A DNA stretch of 64,000 nt, from positions 1 to 64,000 of the forward strand of contig VXWP01000049.1 of NCBI GenBank assembly GCA_009835325.1, written 5' to 3'. This stretch comes from Gemmatimonadota bacterium. Lineage in GTDB: Bacteria; JAAXHH01. Both the position numbers and the translations under genes were made by a program. Below, piece by piece: positions 15,017 through 23,663 of this stretch. The stretch's first letter is position 1; each line of letters begins with the position of its first letter. The notes under the pieces were generated by a model that was given only the letters and a program-made list of their open reading frames with translations, was not told where the DNA came from and did no database searches.

Positions 15017-16233
15017 AACCAGATTCCAACCTGTCGCGCCGTGGATTCATCGGGGGAACGCTGCTTGGGGGCCTGGGCGTCCTGGCGGCCGATCCGATGG
15101 TGATGGCGCAGGCCCTGGTGTCGGGCAAGAAACCGGAGGATATCCAGGGTCACGGTATCGCACCGGGCTACGTGAACCTGTCGTCCAACGAGAACCCGCT
15201 GGGACCGTCTCCGCGGGCCGTCGAGGCGGTCGCCGCGCGCATTTTCGATGTGAACCGCTACCACTGGAGTTTCATGCCGGACCCTGTGGAAGGCCTGATC
15301 AACGCCCTTGAACGGAAACACGGGTTGCCGGTCACCGAGACGACGTGGGACAACTGGGAAGAGGTGACGAAAGACCGCCGGATGATCCTGAGCGCGGGTT
15401 CCAGCATGATCCTTCACTCGGTGGGTCTGGCGACGGTCCGGGACAAGGCGGAACTGGTCCAGGCCCAGCCCGCCTACTTCGATACGGCGGATGTCTGGAG
15501 GCGGTTCAGGGAAGAAGAAGGCGCCGACGTCAAGGTCAACAACGTCCGACTGACCCGGGACCTGCGGCACAACCTGAACGCCATGTACGAAAGGATCAAC
15601 GACAATACGACGGTCGTGGTCGTGACGAATCCCAATAATCCCACCAGCACCGTGGTGGAACATGACGCGCTGGCGGATTTCGTCCGGTCCGTACCGTCTC
15701 ACGTCACGGTTTTCATCGACGAAGCCTATATCGACTACACGACCGATCCCGGTTACCGCGACGCGATGTACCTGACGCTCGAACAGGATAACGTGATCGT
15801 ATCCCGAACGTTCTCCAAGATCTACGGACTGGCGGGCATGCGCGTCGGGTACGCCGCGCTCTCGCCCCGGCTGAGGCGGAAGCTGTCGCTTTACAACCTG
15901 GGCGGCCCGCCGGGCAACCTGGGCGTGTACGCCGCCCTCGCCGCGCTGGACGACCACGCCCACTACGAACGGAGCCGGCAGACGGTGGAGGAAGGCAAGG
16001 CCTACCTGGGCGAGGCCTTCGAACGGCTGGATATCCCGTACACGCCCAGCGATGCCTGCTTCGTCCTGTTCAGGCTCGGGGACAGGGCCGAATCCGTGTT
16101 CAACGCGCTCCAGGAGCGCAACGTCTGGATCGGCGACGCCATGTGGTGGGGGCTGAAGGGGTATTTGCGCGTTACCGTCGGCACGCCGGACGAAAACGAG
16201 GCCTTCATCAACACGCTGGAAGCGGTGTTGTAG
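15013..16233 (+). CDS. Histidinol-phosphate aminotransferase-like PLP enzyme with Tat signal
   Basis: A 406-residue aspartate-aminotransferase-fold enzyme of class I/II, closest to HisC-like proteins. The core shows VNLSSNENPLGPSPRAVEAV, VVVTNPNNPTST, VFIDEAYIDYTT and SRTFSKIYGLAGMRVGYA (Lys for PLP). It is preceded by a twin-arginine signal, LSRRGFIGGTLLGGLGVLAA, ending near MAQA, so it appears to be exported folded with its cofactor to the periplasm. That is unusual for an aminotransferase. It is translated after the class III enzyme with a 4-nt overlap, the other member being predicted cytoplasmic. Function is not histidine biosynthesis by context; other his genes are absent. Confidence 0.82.
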   Translation: MKPDSNLSRRGFIGGTLLGGLGVLAADPMVMAQALVSGKKPEDIQGHGIAPGYVNLSSNENPLGPSPRAVEAVAARIFDVNRYHWSFMPDPVEGLINALERKHGLPVTETTWDNWEEVTKDRRMILSAGSSMILHSVGLATVRDKAELVQAQPAYFDTADVWRRFREEEGADVKVNNVRLTRDLRHNLNAMYERINDNTTVVVVTNPNNPTSTVVEHDALADFVRSVPSHVTVFIDEAYIDYTTDPGYRDAMYLTLEQDNVIVSRTFSKIYGLAGMRVGYAALSPRLRRKLSLYNLGGPPGNLGVYAALAALDDHAHYERSRQTVEEGKAYLGEAFERLDIPYTPSDACFVLFRLGDRAESVFNALQERNVWIGDAMWWGLKGYLRVTVGTPDENEAFINTLEAVL

Positions 16234-16261
16234 CGCGGCATTCGGACGAGACACGGGTCCC

Positions 16262-17272
16262 ATGGACAATCCGATGCTGAAATTCGCGGACGTCCCGTTG
16301 GATCGGGCGGAGGACCGGCGCGGCGATCCGGAGTGGCTCGCAGGACGGCTGGCCCAGGACGATACCCGCTTCATTCCCGTCTGGCGCGACCTGAGCCTGA
16401 TCGATGACGGTCATGGGGCGTCCCTGCCGTCCGCCGTCATCTGCGGGGGCACGACCGGAGCGCTCGATACGGCCGACGCGGCCGACCCGAGCGGAGCGGT
16501 CGGCGCGGACGTGCTGGCGGCCAGTTGCGAAACCGTGTTCCTGGGCATGGAGGGGGACCGCGCCGTTTTCGCGGTGGACCTTTCGGGTTCCGATGAAGAA
16601 GAGGCGGTCGCGGCGGCCGGGGGCCGGGGGAAGTACCAGGACCTCTGGCGCGCGGGTCCGTCGATCGACGCGCGCGGGGCCGCGCTGATGGCCTATGCGC
16701 GGGGGATGCTGTACTGGCATCGCGAGAACCGGTACTGCGGCCGGTGTGGCCATGCGACCGAAAGTCGGGAAGGAGGCCGCCGGCGCCGGTGCACGAACGC
16801 GGAATGCTGCAGGAACGCCTTTCCCCGCATCGACCCCGCGGTAATCACGCTGGTGGAATACCGGCCGGAAGACGGCCGTGCGCCCATGTGTCTCCTGGGC
16901 AACCACCACCGGCCGCCGCCGAACGTGTTTTCCACGCTTTCCGGCTTTACGGAACCGGGGGAAAGCCTGGAGGAAACCGTGGCCCGGGAGGTGTTCGAAG
17001 AGGTCGGTGTCCACGTGAGCGCGGCGCACTACCAGGCCTCCCAGCCGTGGCCCTTCCCCTCGTCGTTGATGCTGGGTTTCCGCGCGCGGGCGGAAACCAC
17101 TGCCATCGTGGTGAACACGGAAGAACTTGTGGAAGCCCACTGGTTCACCGCCGAGGAGGTTCGGGGTTTCGGCGAGTGGGGCGACGAATCGGCCTCCCAC
17201 GCCCTTCCGCGCAGGGATTCCATCGCACGGTTCCTGGTCGATTCCTGGGTGTCCGAAGTGACTGACCGCTGA
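16262..17272 (+). CDS. nudC: NAD(H)/RNA-cap pyrophosphatase NudC (Nudix)
   Basis: A 336-residue Nudix hydrolase of the NudC type, which cleaves NADH to NMNH and AMP and removes NAD caps from RNA. A zinc ribbon is formed by CGRCGHA and CTNAECC. The Nudix box follows as GFTEPGESLEETVAREVFEE, and the NudC-specific SQPWPFPSSLMLGF is present just after it. The N-terminal domain (about 130 residues) is divergent, as is usual. No clear ribosome site precedes the ATG. It lies between the aminotransferases and the GH32-like gene, with no evident functional link. Confidence 0.9.
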   Translation: MDNPMLKFADVPLDRAEDRRGDPEWLAGRLAQDDTRFIPVWRDLSLIDDGHGASLPSAVICGGTTGALDTADAADPSGAVGADVLAASCETVFLGMEGDRAVFAVDLSGSDEEEAVAAAGGRGKYQDLWRAGPSIDARGAALMAYARGMLYWHRENRYCGRCGHATESREGGRRRRCTNAECCRNAFPRIDPAVITLVEYRPEDGRAPMCLLGNHHRPPPNVFSTLSGFTEPGESLEETVAREVFEEVGVHVSAAHYQASQPWPFPSSLMLGFRARAETTAIVVNTEELVEAHWFTAEEVRGFGEWGDESASHALPRRDSIARFLVDSWVSEVTDR

Positions 17273-17344
17273 AACATTCAACGTGTCCGGCATCATGAGG
17301 CGGAGCGCCGCCGGCCGCCATCGAATCCAAATATGGAGCGCAAA

Positions 17345-18874
17345 ATGGAAGACTACACGTCCCTGGTCCCCTACTACACTTTTCCCACAGATACGCTCGA
17401 GGCGCAGGAGGCCGCGCTGGCGGACAACCCGCTCCTGCAGCGCCTGAACGCGTCCCGCAGGAGCTACGCGGGGGATCCGCACCGGCCCGCGTACCACTAC
17501 GTGAATCCCGAGGCCATGCTCAACGACCCTAACGGCCTGTGCTTCTGGCAGGGCCGCTGGCACCTGTTCTACCAGGCCTACCCGCCCGAGGACACGCGCC
17601 AGCACTGGGGCCACGCCATTTCCGACGATCTGGTGCACTGGCGCGACCTGCCCTACTGCATCTACCCCAACCCGGAGCGCTGCTGTTACTCGGGCGCCGC
17701 GCTGGTGGAGGAAGACCGCGTGATCGCCATGTATCACGGCACGGTCGCGGGCAACATGGTCGCCGTTTCCGACGATCCCCTGCTGCTCAACTGGGAGAAG
17801 GTAACCGGAGGCCCTGTCATTCCCATGCCGCCGAAGGACGGTCCGCCCGCGCCTTACAACGTGTTCGATCCGTGCATCTGGAAGAAGGACGGGGTCTACT
17901 ATTCGCTCTCCGCGGGCACCAAGCCGACAGGGCCGGCCGGCAAGAAGAGGCGTGCGAACTACCTCTTCCGCTCCGAGGACCTGGCCACCTGGACCTACCT
18001 CCATCCCTTCGTAGAGGACGACGACTACACGCTGGTAGGGGACGACGGCGCCTGCCCGTATTTCTGGCCCATCGGAGACCGCCACATCCTGCTCTTCTTC
18101 AGCCACATGAGCGGTCCCCAGTACCTGATCGGCGACTATGACACGGATCGGGACAAGTTCGTCGTCACCTACGGCGCCAAGTTCAATTTCGGCGCGTACA
18201 AGCCGTCCGGGCTGCACGCGCCTTCGGCCACGCCGGACGGCAAGGGCGGTCTCGTCGCGATATTCAACATGAACCACGGCAAGCCGACGGAGGGTTGGAA
18301 CCAGATCATGTCCCTGCCCCGGCGCCTGACCGTCGACGGCGACGACCTGTACCAGGAGCCGGTCGAGGCCCTCGAATCGCTGCGGGAAGCCCCGGTCCGG
18401 TTCGACGGCTTCGACCTTTCGGCCAACCGGGAGGTCGTCCTGCCCGCGCCGGAGGGCGGCAACACCATGGAATTCGAGGTGGAGATCGACCCGGGATCGT
18501 CGCCCATGGTGGAGATGAACGTGCTGCGGTCGCCGGACCGGGAGGAGTTCACGCGCATCGCCTTCTACCGGGGCCGCGGGTTCCACGGCGGGAGCCTCCT
18601 TTCCGTCGACACCTCCTACGCGTCCACCGCGCCCGACGTCCTGTCCCGCGCGCCCGAGACCGCGCCGCTGGCGCTGGAGGAGGACGAGACGCTGAAACTG
18701 CGGGTGTTCGTCGACCGGAGCGTCGTGGAGGTCTTCGCCAACGGCCGCCAGTGCGTTGCGCTGCGGGTCTACCCCGACCGGCCGGACAGTACGGGCGTGT
18801 CCTTCCGCTCCCAGGGCGTCGACAGCCGGGTTCGGTCGCTCCGGGCATACAAAATGAAATCGATATGGACCTGA
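17345..18874 (+). CDS. Glycoside hydrolase family 32-like protein lacking the EC glutamate
   Basis: A 509-residue five-bladed beta-propeller plus C-terminal beta-sandwich of the GH32 type, whose members hydrolyse sucrose and fructans. The nucleophile motif MLNDPNG (Asp61) and transition-state Asp in NVFDPCIW (Asp175) are present. The third hallmark, EC with the acid/base Glu, is replaced by GACPYFWPIG (Ala236–Cys237). The sandwich contains LRVFVDRSVVEVFANGR, a strong GH32 C-terminal signature. No signal peptide is seen, so it is likely cytoplasmic. ATG 17345 has GGAG 6 nt before it; the ATG at 17333 lacks a site. It is either an inactive carbohydrate-binding relative or uses another residue as acid. 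Confidence 0.82.
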   Translation: MEDYTSLVPYYTFPTDTLEAQEAALADNPLLQRLNASRRSYAGDPHRPAYHYVNPEAMLNDPNGLCFWQGRWHLFYQAYPPEDTRQHWGHAISDDLVHWRDLPYCIYPNPERCCYSGAALVEEDRVIAMYHGTVAGNMVAVSDDPLLLNWEKVTGGPVIPMPPKDGPPAPYNVFDPCIWKKDGVYYSLSAGTKPTGPAGKKRRANYLFRSEDLATWTYLHPFVEDDDYTLVGDDGACPYFWPIGDRHILLFFSHMSGPQYLIGDYDTDRDKFVVTYGAKFNFGAYKPSGLHAPSATPDGKGGLVAIFNMNHGKPTEGWNQIMSLPRRLTVDGDDLYQEPVEALESLREAPVRFDGFDLSANREVVLPAPEGGNTMEFEVEIDPGSSPMVEMNVLRSPDREEFTRIAFYRGRGFHGGSLLSVDTSYASTAPDVLSRAPETAPLALEEDETLKLRVFVDRSVVEVFANGRQCVALRVYPDRPDSTGVSFRSQGVDSRVRSLRAYKMKSIWT

Positions 18875-18930
18875 GCCACCCGTAGCACCGGAGGACGGTT
18901 CGGCATCAGGCCGACAGATATGGAGGAAGC

Positions 18931-19983
18931 ATGGCAACCGTGGATGGCATCGAGCTGCAGCAACTCGTCTGCAACAACGCCTTCGAACCCCGATGGGAAT
19001 CCTATACGCTGGACGATCTCGGCCCCGATGAAGTCCGCGTCCGCAGCGAACTCACCGCGGCGAAACACGGGACGGAGAAAGGCGAGATCACGGGTGAATC
19101 CATCTACTGCAGCGTGCCCATGGACCCGGACGGCCGGGTCTTCGACCGGTCGCGGACCCATTCTTACGACCCGACGGCCTGGAAGCCCGTGGGCAATACG
19201 ACCGTGGGTACGGTCATGGCCGCCGGCAGAGAAGTCGAAGACCTCAAGGAAGGCGACCGGGTATATGGCTACGGCGGGTTCAGACCGGTCCACCAGGGCC
19301 GTCACTTCAAGCTGCTGCTCCCGGGGATGAGCGAGGAAGCCGCCTGCTGCATGGACCCCGCCGACTTCGCCCTGGCGGCCGTGCGGGACGGACAGGTGCG
19401 GATCGGCGAGCGGGTCATCGTCTTCGGCATGGGCGCCATCGGGCTATTCACCGTCCAGCTGGCCCGGCTTTCCGGCGCGGTTGACGTGGTGGCGGTGGAC
19501 CCGATCACTCGCCGGCGCGAACTGGCCCGGCTGCACGGCGCGACCATGGCGGTCGATCCGAAGGAAGTCGGCGATTTCGGCATGGCGTCCCGCGATTGGC
19601 TCGAACACGGCGCGGACGTCGCCATCGAGGCCAGCGGGAGCTACCACGCGCTCAACCAGGCGATCCGTTCCACCCGGTACGCGGGGCGGGTGGTGCCCCT
19701 GGCCTTCTACCTGGGGGACGCGAAGGGACTCTACCTGGGCGAGGAGTTCCATTTCAACCAGATCGACATCGTCTCGGCGCGGGCCTGCAGTCGCCCGCAG
19801 CGGAACCTGTTCTGGGAAGAGGACCGGATCTTCGAAACCCTGGTCCGCCTCTTCCGGGAGGGCACGCTCCATCCGCACGGTCTGCCCGATCCCGTCGTGA
19901 CGCCCGACGAATTGCCGGAAGCGTACGGCAAGATGCGGCACGCGCCGGACGAGGTGATCAAGGTGGCCGTACGGTGGACGTAA
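18931..19983 (+). CDS. Medium-chain (MDR) alcohol dehydrogenase-like protein
   Basis: A 350-residue MDR-superfamily oxidoreductase. The nucleotide-binding Rossmann motif is VIVFGMGAIGLFTVQLARL, followed by DVVAVDPITRRRELARLHGA and the family stretch DVAIEASGSYHALNQAI. The N-terminal catalytic lobe has LTAAKHGTEKGEITGE where zinc-dependent members carry a Cys, and the structural-zinc Cys cluster is missing, so it is probably zinc-poor or zinc-free. GGAGGA precedes the ATG by 3–4 nt. The gene follows the GH32-like gene by 56 nt on the same strand, suggesting joint sugar metabolism. Substrate is not predictable. Confidence 0.8.
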   Translation: MATVDGIELQQLVCNNAFEPRWESYTLDDLGPDEVRVRSELTAAKHGTEKGEITGESIYCSVPMDPDGRVFDRSRTHSYDPTAWKPVGNTTVGTVMAAGREVEDLKEGDRVYGYGGFRPVHQGRHFKLLLPGMSEEAACCMDPADFALAAVRDGQVRIGERVIVFGMGAIGLFTVQLARLSGAVDVVAVDPITRRRELARLHGATMAVDPKEVGDFGMASRDWLEHGADVAIEASGSYHALNQAIRSTRYAGRVVPLAFYLGDAKGLYLGEEFHFNQIDIVSARACSRPQRNLFWEEDRIFETLVRLFREGTLHPHGLPDPVVTPDELPEAYGKMRHAPDEVIKVAVRWT

Positions 19984-20046
19984 GGTAGCCCCGTAGGGAG
20001 CCTGTAAGCCGGCCGTAAGGCATCGAGGAAACGGAGGACGAGGCTC

Positions 20047-21114
20047 ATGGGCCTGGAAAAGCAACTGACGAGCGCGGCGTGGTCCGGCGACCTGGACGCG
20101 ACGAAAGCCCTGCTGACGGAAGACCCTGAGGCCGCCCGGCACTGGCAACCCATCATGACGGCCGCCTTCACGGGGAGTACGGAGATCGTCAGGCTGCTGG
20201 TCGAACACGGCGCCGATCCCAACGTGATCAGCCGCAACAACCATCGGCACCGGCCGCTGCATCGCGTGCTGGAACACAAGAAGACGATTCCCAAGGGCCC
20301 GCACCACGTGGACACCGTGCGCGCCCTCCTCGAACTCGGCGCGCGCATCGACCTGCGGGGCGGCCATGGCCGCATGACGGCGCCTTGTCTCGCCGCCGTG
20401 GGCGGGGAGATCCAGTTCCTGCCGGTCCTCCGCGAATACATTGAGGACTGGGATATCTTCACCAGCGTGGCCCTGGGCGAGGCGGATCGCGTCCGCGCGC
20501 TTCTGGACGAGGACGAAGGCCTGGTCGACGCGGTGGACGAGAACCGGTGGCGGCCCCTGAACTACGCCGCGGCTTCCGGCGCGGGCCGGGACGATTCGGC
20601 AGTCGCCGCCCGTCTTGAAGCGATCGTCGTGTTGCTCCTTCAGCGGGGCGCCGAGGTCAACTGTCCTCCTCCGCCGCTGACCTCCGCCATCGGAAACCCG
20701 GCCATGATGCAGGCGATGCTGGACGCCGGCGCGAAACCCGATCCCGGCCTGGTCCACGCCCTGTGGAGCGTGGACTACGATTCGGTGGAATTGCTGCTGG
20801 CGGCCGGGGCGGACATCCGGCATCCCGCGGTGGACGACACCCTGAGCGAACTCGTGCAGTACGGCAGTTACAACATGGCCCGTTTCCTGGTCGACCGCGG
20901 CGCCAACGTGAACGCCGTCGACGATCACCGCGGACGCACCGCGCTGCACTGGGCCGCCGTCCGCGGCGCCGGGAAGGCATTCGTCACCTACCTGCTCGAC
21001 CAGGGGGCCGATCCGTCGATCCGGGACCCGGACGGCGCCACGGCGCTGGACATCGCCCGCGAGAAGAAAAGGAAGGCCATCGAATCCATGCTCCTGGAAA
21101 GAGGGCGCGGATGA
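20047..21114 (+). CDS. Ankyrin-repeat protein
   Basis: A 355-residue protein made of ankyrin repeats, visible as GSTEIVRLLVEHGADPN, DTVRALLELGARIDLRGGHG, VVLLLQRGAEVNCP, YDSVELLLAAGADIRHP, NMARFLVDRGANVNAVDDHR and VTYLLDQGADPSIRDPDG, followed by a final helix. There is no signal peptide, so it is likely a cytoplasmic protein-binding scaffold. Its stop overlaps the start of the GNAT gene (ATGA), which in turn overlaps the glutaminyl cyclase gene in the same manner, forming a tight three-gene operon. What it binds is unknown. Confidence 0.88.
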   Translation: MGLEKQLTSAAWSGDLDATKALLTEDPEAARHWQPIMTAAFTGSTEIVRLLVEHGADPNVISRNNHRHRPLHRVLEHKKTIPKGPHHVDTVRALLELGARIDLRGGHGRMTAPCLAAVGGEIQFLPVLREYIEDWDIFTSVALGEADRVRALLDEDEGLVDAVDENRWRPLNYAAASGAGRDDSAVAARLEAIVVLLLQRGAEVNCPPPPLTSAIGNPAMMQAMLDAGAKPDPGLVHALWSVDYDSVELLLAAGADIRHPAVDDTLSELVQYGSYNMARFLVDRGANVNAVDDHRGRTALHWAAVRGAGKAFVTYLLDQGADPSIRDPDGATALDIAREKKRKAIESMLLERGRG

Positions 21115-21611
21115 TCCGGATACGCCGGGCCGGCGAAGACGACTTCGATACCATCTGGTCCATCTTTCACCGGGTCGTCCGGTCGGCCGACACCTATCCC
21201 TATCCGCCCGACACGGACAGGGACCAGGCCCACGCGCTGTGGATGGCGCCGCCGAACCGCACCTACGTCGCGCTGGAAGGCCACAAAGTGGTGGGCACCT
21301 ACTATCTCCGTCCCAACCAGCCGGGACAGGGTGCCCACGTGGCGAACGCGGGGTTCATGGTCGATCCGGACATCCAGGGACGCGGCGTGGGGCGGGCCAT
21401 GGGGATTCACGCCCTCGAAGAGGCGCGCCGCGCGGGATTCCTGTCCATGCAGTTCAACATGGTCGTCGGCACGAACCAACGGGCCGTCGCACTCTGGCGG
21501 GACCTGGGGTTCTCGATCATCGGCACTGTACCGGCCGCGTTCGAACATCCCGAACACGGCCTCGTGGATGCACACATCATGTACCGGAAGTTGCAGGAAC
21601 CTGACCCATGA
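21111..21611 (+). CDS. GNAT-family N-acetyltransferase
   Basis: A 166-residue acetyl-CoA-dependent acyltransferase. The acetyl-CoA pyrophosphate loop is seen as PDIQGRGVGRAMGIHALEEA (Q/RxxGxG/A). It is preceded by the strand ANAGFMVD, and followed by MQFNMVVGTNQRAVALWRDL and GFSIIGTVPAAF, the typical C-terminal half. The ATG overlaps the ankyrin gene stop, and its own stop overlaps the next ATG, so all three are translationally coupled. Such enzymes acetylate small molecules or protein N-termini. Substrate is unknown. Confidence 0.9.
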   Translation: MIRIRRAGEDDFDTIWSIFHRVVRSADTYPYPPDTDRDQAHALWMAPPNRTYVALEGHKVVGTYYLRPNQPGQGAHVANAGFMVDPDIQGRGVGRAMGIHALEEARRAGFLSMQFNMVVGTNQRAVALWRDLGFSIIGTVPAAFEHPEHGLVDAHIMYRKLQEPDP

Positions 21612-22477
21612 AGCGATACCTCTGCGCGCTCCTGGTCAGCATCGCGGCCCTGAACGGCATCGTGGCGCTGTCCAGCCTCGCCGCCTGTACCGAGCCGACG
21701 AATTCGAGCACCAGTCCCACCGATACGCAGGCGGGAAACGACACCACGGCGGTCGCGGCGAAGTCCTATACCTACGAGGTGGTCCGGTCCTTCCCCCACG
21801 ATACGGGCGCCTTTACCCAGGGCCTGGCAATCGAGGGCGATACGTTGTACGAGAGTACCGGGAACTACGGCCAGTCCTCACTGCGTCAGGTGGCGCTGCG
21901 GACCGGCGAAGTGGAACGGGTACGCCGGCTTTCCGCGACGATCTTCGGGGAAGGGCTCGCCCTCTACGACGACAAGATCATCCAGCTCACCTGGAAATCG
22001 GGCGTCGGGTTCATCTACGACCGGGATAACTTCGAGCTACTGCGGAGCGTGTCCTATCCCGGCGAGGGATGGGGCATCACCTACGACGGCGCTCGGTTCA
22101 TCATGAGCGACGGGTCGTCCAACCTGTACTTCCGCGACAAGGTGACCTTCGCGGAGACCGGCCGGGTGGTCGTGAGGGACGGGGACGGACAGGTACGCAA
22201 CCTGAACGAACTGGAGTACGTGAAGGGCGAAGTCTACGCCAATATCTGGCAGGAGGACCGCATCGTCCGCATTGATCCCGAAACGGGCCGGGTCACGGGG
22301 TGGATCGACCTGGAGGGACTGCTCGAATCGGCAGGACTCGGCGAGGGGAGCGGCACGGTGGACGTGCTCAACGGCATCGCCTACGATGCCGCGGGGGACC
22401 GCCTGTTCGTCACCGGGAAGTATTGGCCCCGGCTCTTCGAGATCCGGCTGGTCGAAAAACAGGACCCCTCCGGGTAA
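21608..22477 (+). CDS. Glutaminyl-peptide cyclotransferase (plant-type QC), exported lipoprotein
   Basis: A 289-residue protein whose N-terminus is a signal peptide ending near ALSSLAAC, suited to lipidation. The rest matches the five-bladed-propeller glutamine cyclotransferase family (papaya/bacterial QC), which converts N-terminal Gln to pyroglutamate: GAFTQGLAIEGDTLYESTG, YGQSSLRQV, FGEGLALYDDKIIQLTWK, GEGWGITYDG, NLNELEYVKGEVYANIW and DVLNGIAYD with VTGKYWPRLFEI. It would act in the periplasm or outer membrane, maturing exported proteins. The last codons overlap a hairpin that probably ends transcription of the facing PorV-like gene. Confidence 0.92.
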   Translation: MKRYLCALLVSIAALNGIVALSSLAACTEPTNSSTSPTDTQAGNDTTAVAAKSYTYEVVRSFPHDTGAFTQGLAIEGDTLYESTGNYGQSSLRQVALRTGEVERVRRLSATIFGEGLALYDDKIIQLTWKSGVGFIYDRDNFELLRSVSYPGEGWGITYDGARFIMSDGSSNLYFRDKVTFAETGRVVVRDGDGQVRNLNELEYVKGEVYANIWQEDRIVRIDPETGRVTGWIDLEGLLESAGLGEGSGTVDVLNGIAYDAAGDRLFVTGKYWPRLFEIRLVEKQDPSG

Positions 22478-22497
22478 CCGTTTACCCGGCCGGTCCT
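22455..22497 (-). terminator. Rho-independent terminator for the PorV-like gene
   Basis: An interrupted hairpin, AGGACC + CCGGGTAA (22461–22477) pairing with TTACCCGG + GGTCCT (22482–22497) around a 4-nt loop. Read leftward it is followed by GTTTTTC (22460–22454), a usable U-tract. It lies 55 nt past the PorV-like stop and inside the last codons of the convergent glutaminyl cyclase gene. Confidence 0.65.
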
Positions 22498-22551
22498 GCC
22501 CTGTTCGACCATACCGGTTATGCCGACCATCGGATCTCTGCCTTCCCTGTC

Positions 22552-23490
22552 TTAAAACCTGGCCGAAATGGTGAACTTGGTGATGTCCTGGAGCGTCGAA
22601 CTCGTGGTGTAGCTGAAGTCGATACGGTACATCTTCCACTGCAGTCCGCCGCCGAACGTGGGCGTTTTCACATCGCCGTCCGCGTCGTGCACGTACCCCG
22701 TCCGAAGCGCGATCAGATCCTGGTACCAGTACTCCAGCCCGACGTTCAGGATGTTACCGCTGTCTTCAAGCAGCATGCGATTGAGGTCGACGGCAAGTAG
22801 CAGGCTGTTCGACTCGTCCTCGAGCGCCTTGAGCGCGGCCCCCACCTTGAGGTTCCGCGACAGCGGGTCTCCCTGGTTCGAATCCGTGTACTTGATTTCC
22901 GTCCCCAGGTTCTGAAGGACGCCGGCCACGGTGAACCGGGACATGACGCGGGCGGTCACCCCGACGTCCAGGGCGAAGCTCGTGCCCACCCCGTCGTCCT
23001 CGTCGGTCAGGGTGCTCCGGATGACCTTCAGGTTGGAACCGAATCCCAGGCGGTCGTTGACCAGGGCGCCGTAGGAGAAGGACACCGCCATGTCCGAACT
23101 CTTGAACGTCCCCTGGATGTCCCCGGTCGCGCTCACCCGCTGTTGTTCACCCAGCGAGAGATATGGCACACTGACGCCGAAGGTCCCGATGCCTTCGACC
23201 GGATGCACGTAGGAGAAGTGCAGGTAGTAGAGATCGTCCGCCAGGTAGGGAAGCCATTTGAAATAGGTCCCCGACACCCCGCTGTACTCCAGGAATCCCA
23301 GTCCGCCCGGATTCCACGCGGGGACCTGGGCGTCCCGGGCGTGGGCGACGCCGGTTTCGCCCATGGCCGTGGACCGCGCGTCGGGGGCGATCTGCAGGAA
23401 CAGACCGCCGCCCTGCCCGACACCGGCCCGGGACGACCCGGCCGGAATCGAAAGCAGCGTTGCGATGAGCAGGTAGCTTAGCTTTCTCAC
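22552..23490 (-). CDS. PorV/PorQ family outer-membrane beta-barrel protein
   Basis: A 312-residue exported protein with signal MRKLSYLLIATLLSIPAG cut near SRAGVG. The start of the mature part, GGLFLQIAPDARSTAMGETG and DAQVPAWNPGGLGFLEYSGV, is the hallmark of the PorV/PorQ (UPF0164) family. It is followed by repeated amphipathic beta-strands and an aromatic C-terminal end, KFTISARF, as in outer-membrane barrels. In Bacteroidota PorV is a type IX secretion shuttle, but this family is wider and no other por genes are visible. The GTG start 23490 has AAGGAG just upstream; the longer in-frame reading lacks a signal at its front. Confidence 0.85.
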   Translation of the reverse strand: MRKLSYLLIATLLSIPAGSSRAGVGQGGGLFLQIAPDARSTAMGETGVAHARDAQVPAWNPGGLGFLEYSGVSGTYFKWLPYLADDLYYLHFSYVHPVEGIGTFGVSVPYLSLGEQQRVSATGDIQGTFKSSDMAVSFSYGALVNDRLGFGSNLKVIRSTLTDEDDGVGTSFALDVGVTARVMSRFTVAGVLQNLGTEIKYTDSNQGDPLSRNLKVGAALKALEDESNSLLLAVDLNRMLLEDSGNILNVGLEYWYQDLIALRTGYVHDADGDVKTPTFGGGLQWKMYRIDFSYTTSSTLQDITKFTISARF

Positions 23491-23663
23491 GTTTTCTCCT
23501 TCATGCCAATCTCTACATTTCAGCCCGCCAGGACAACTGAATTTCAACCGGTCGCAATATAACGGCGAAGTATGACGAATCTATGACGGTGAAATGAAAA
23601 TTCGGTGGTGCGGGTTTTGGGGCGGTCCGCGGCGGATGGATGCGAGGCGGTGCTGGATTCGAC

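Noticed and set aside
16208-18937. Very long antisense open frame (about 900 codons) across the HisC-like end, NudC and GH32-like genes
   Set aside because: No domain motifs, composition typical of a high-GC shadow frame; both plus-strand genes have clear family motifs.
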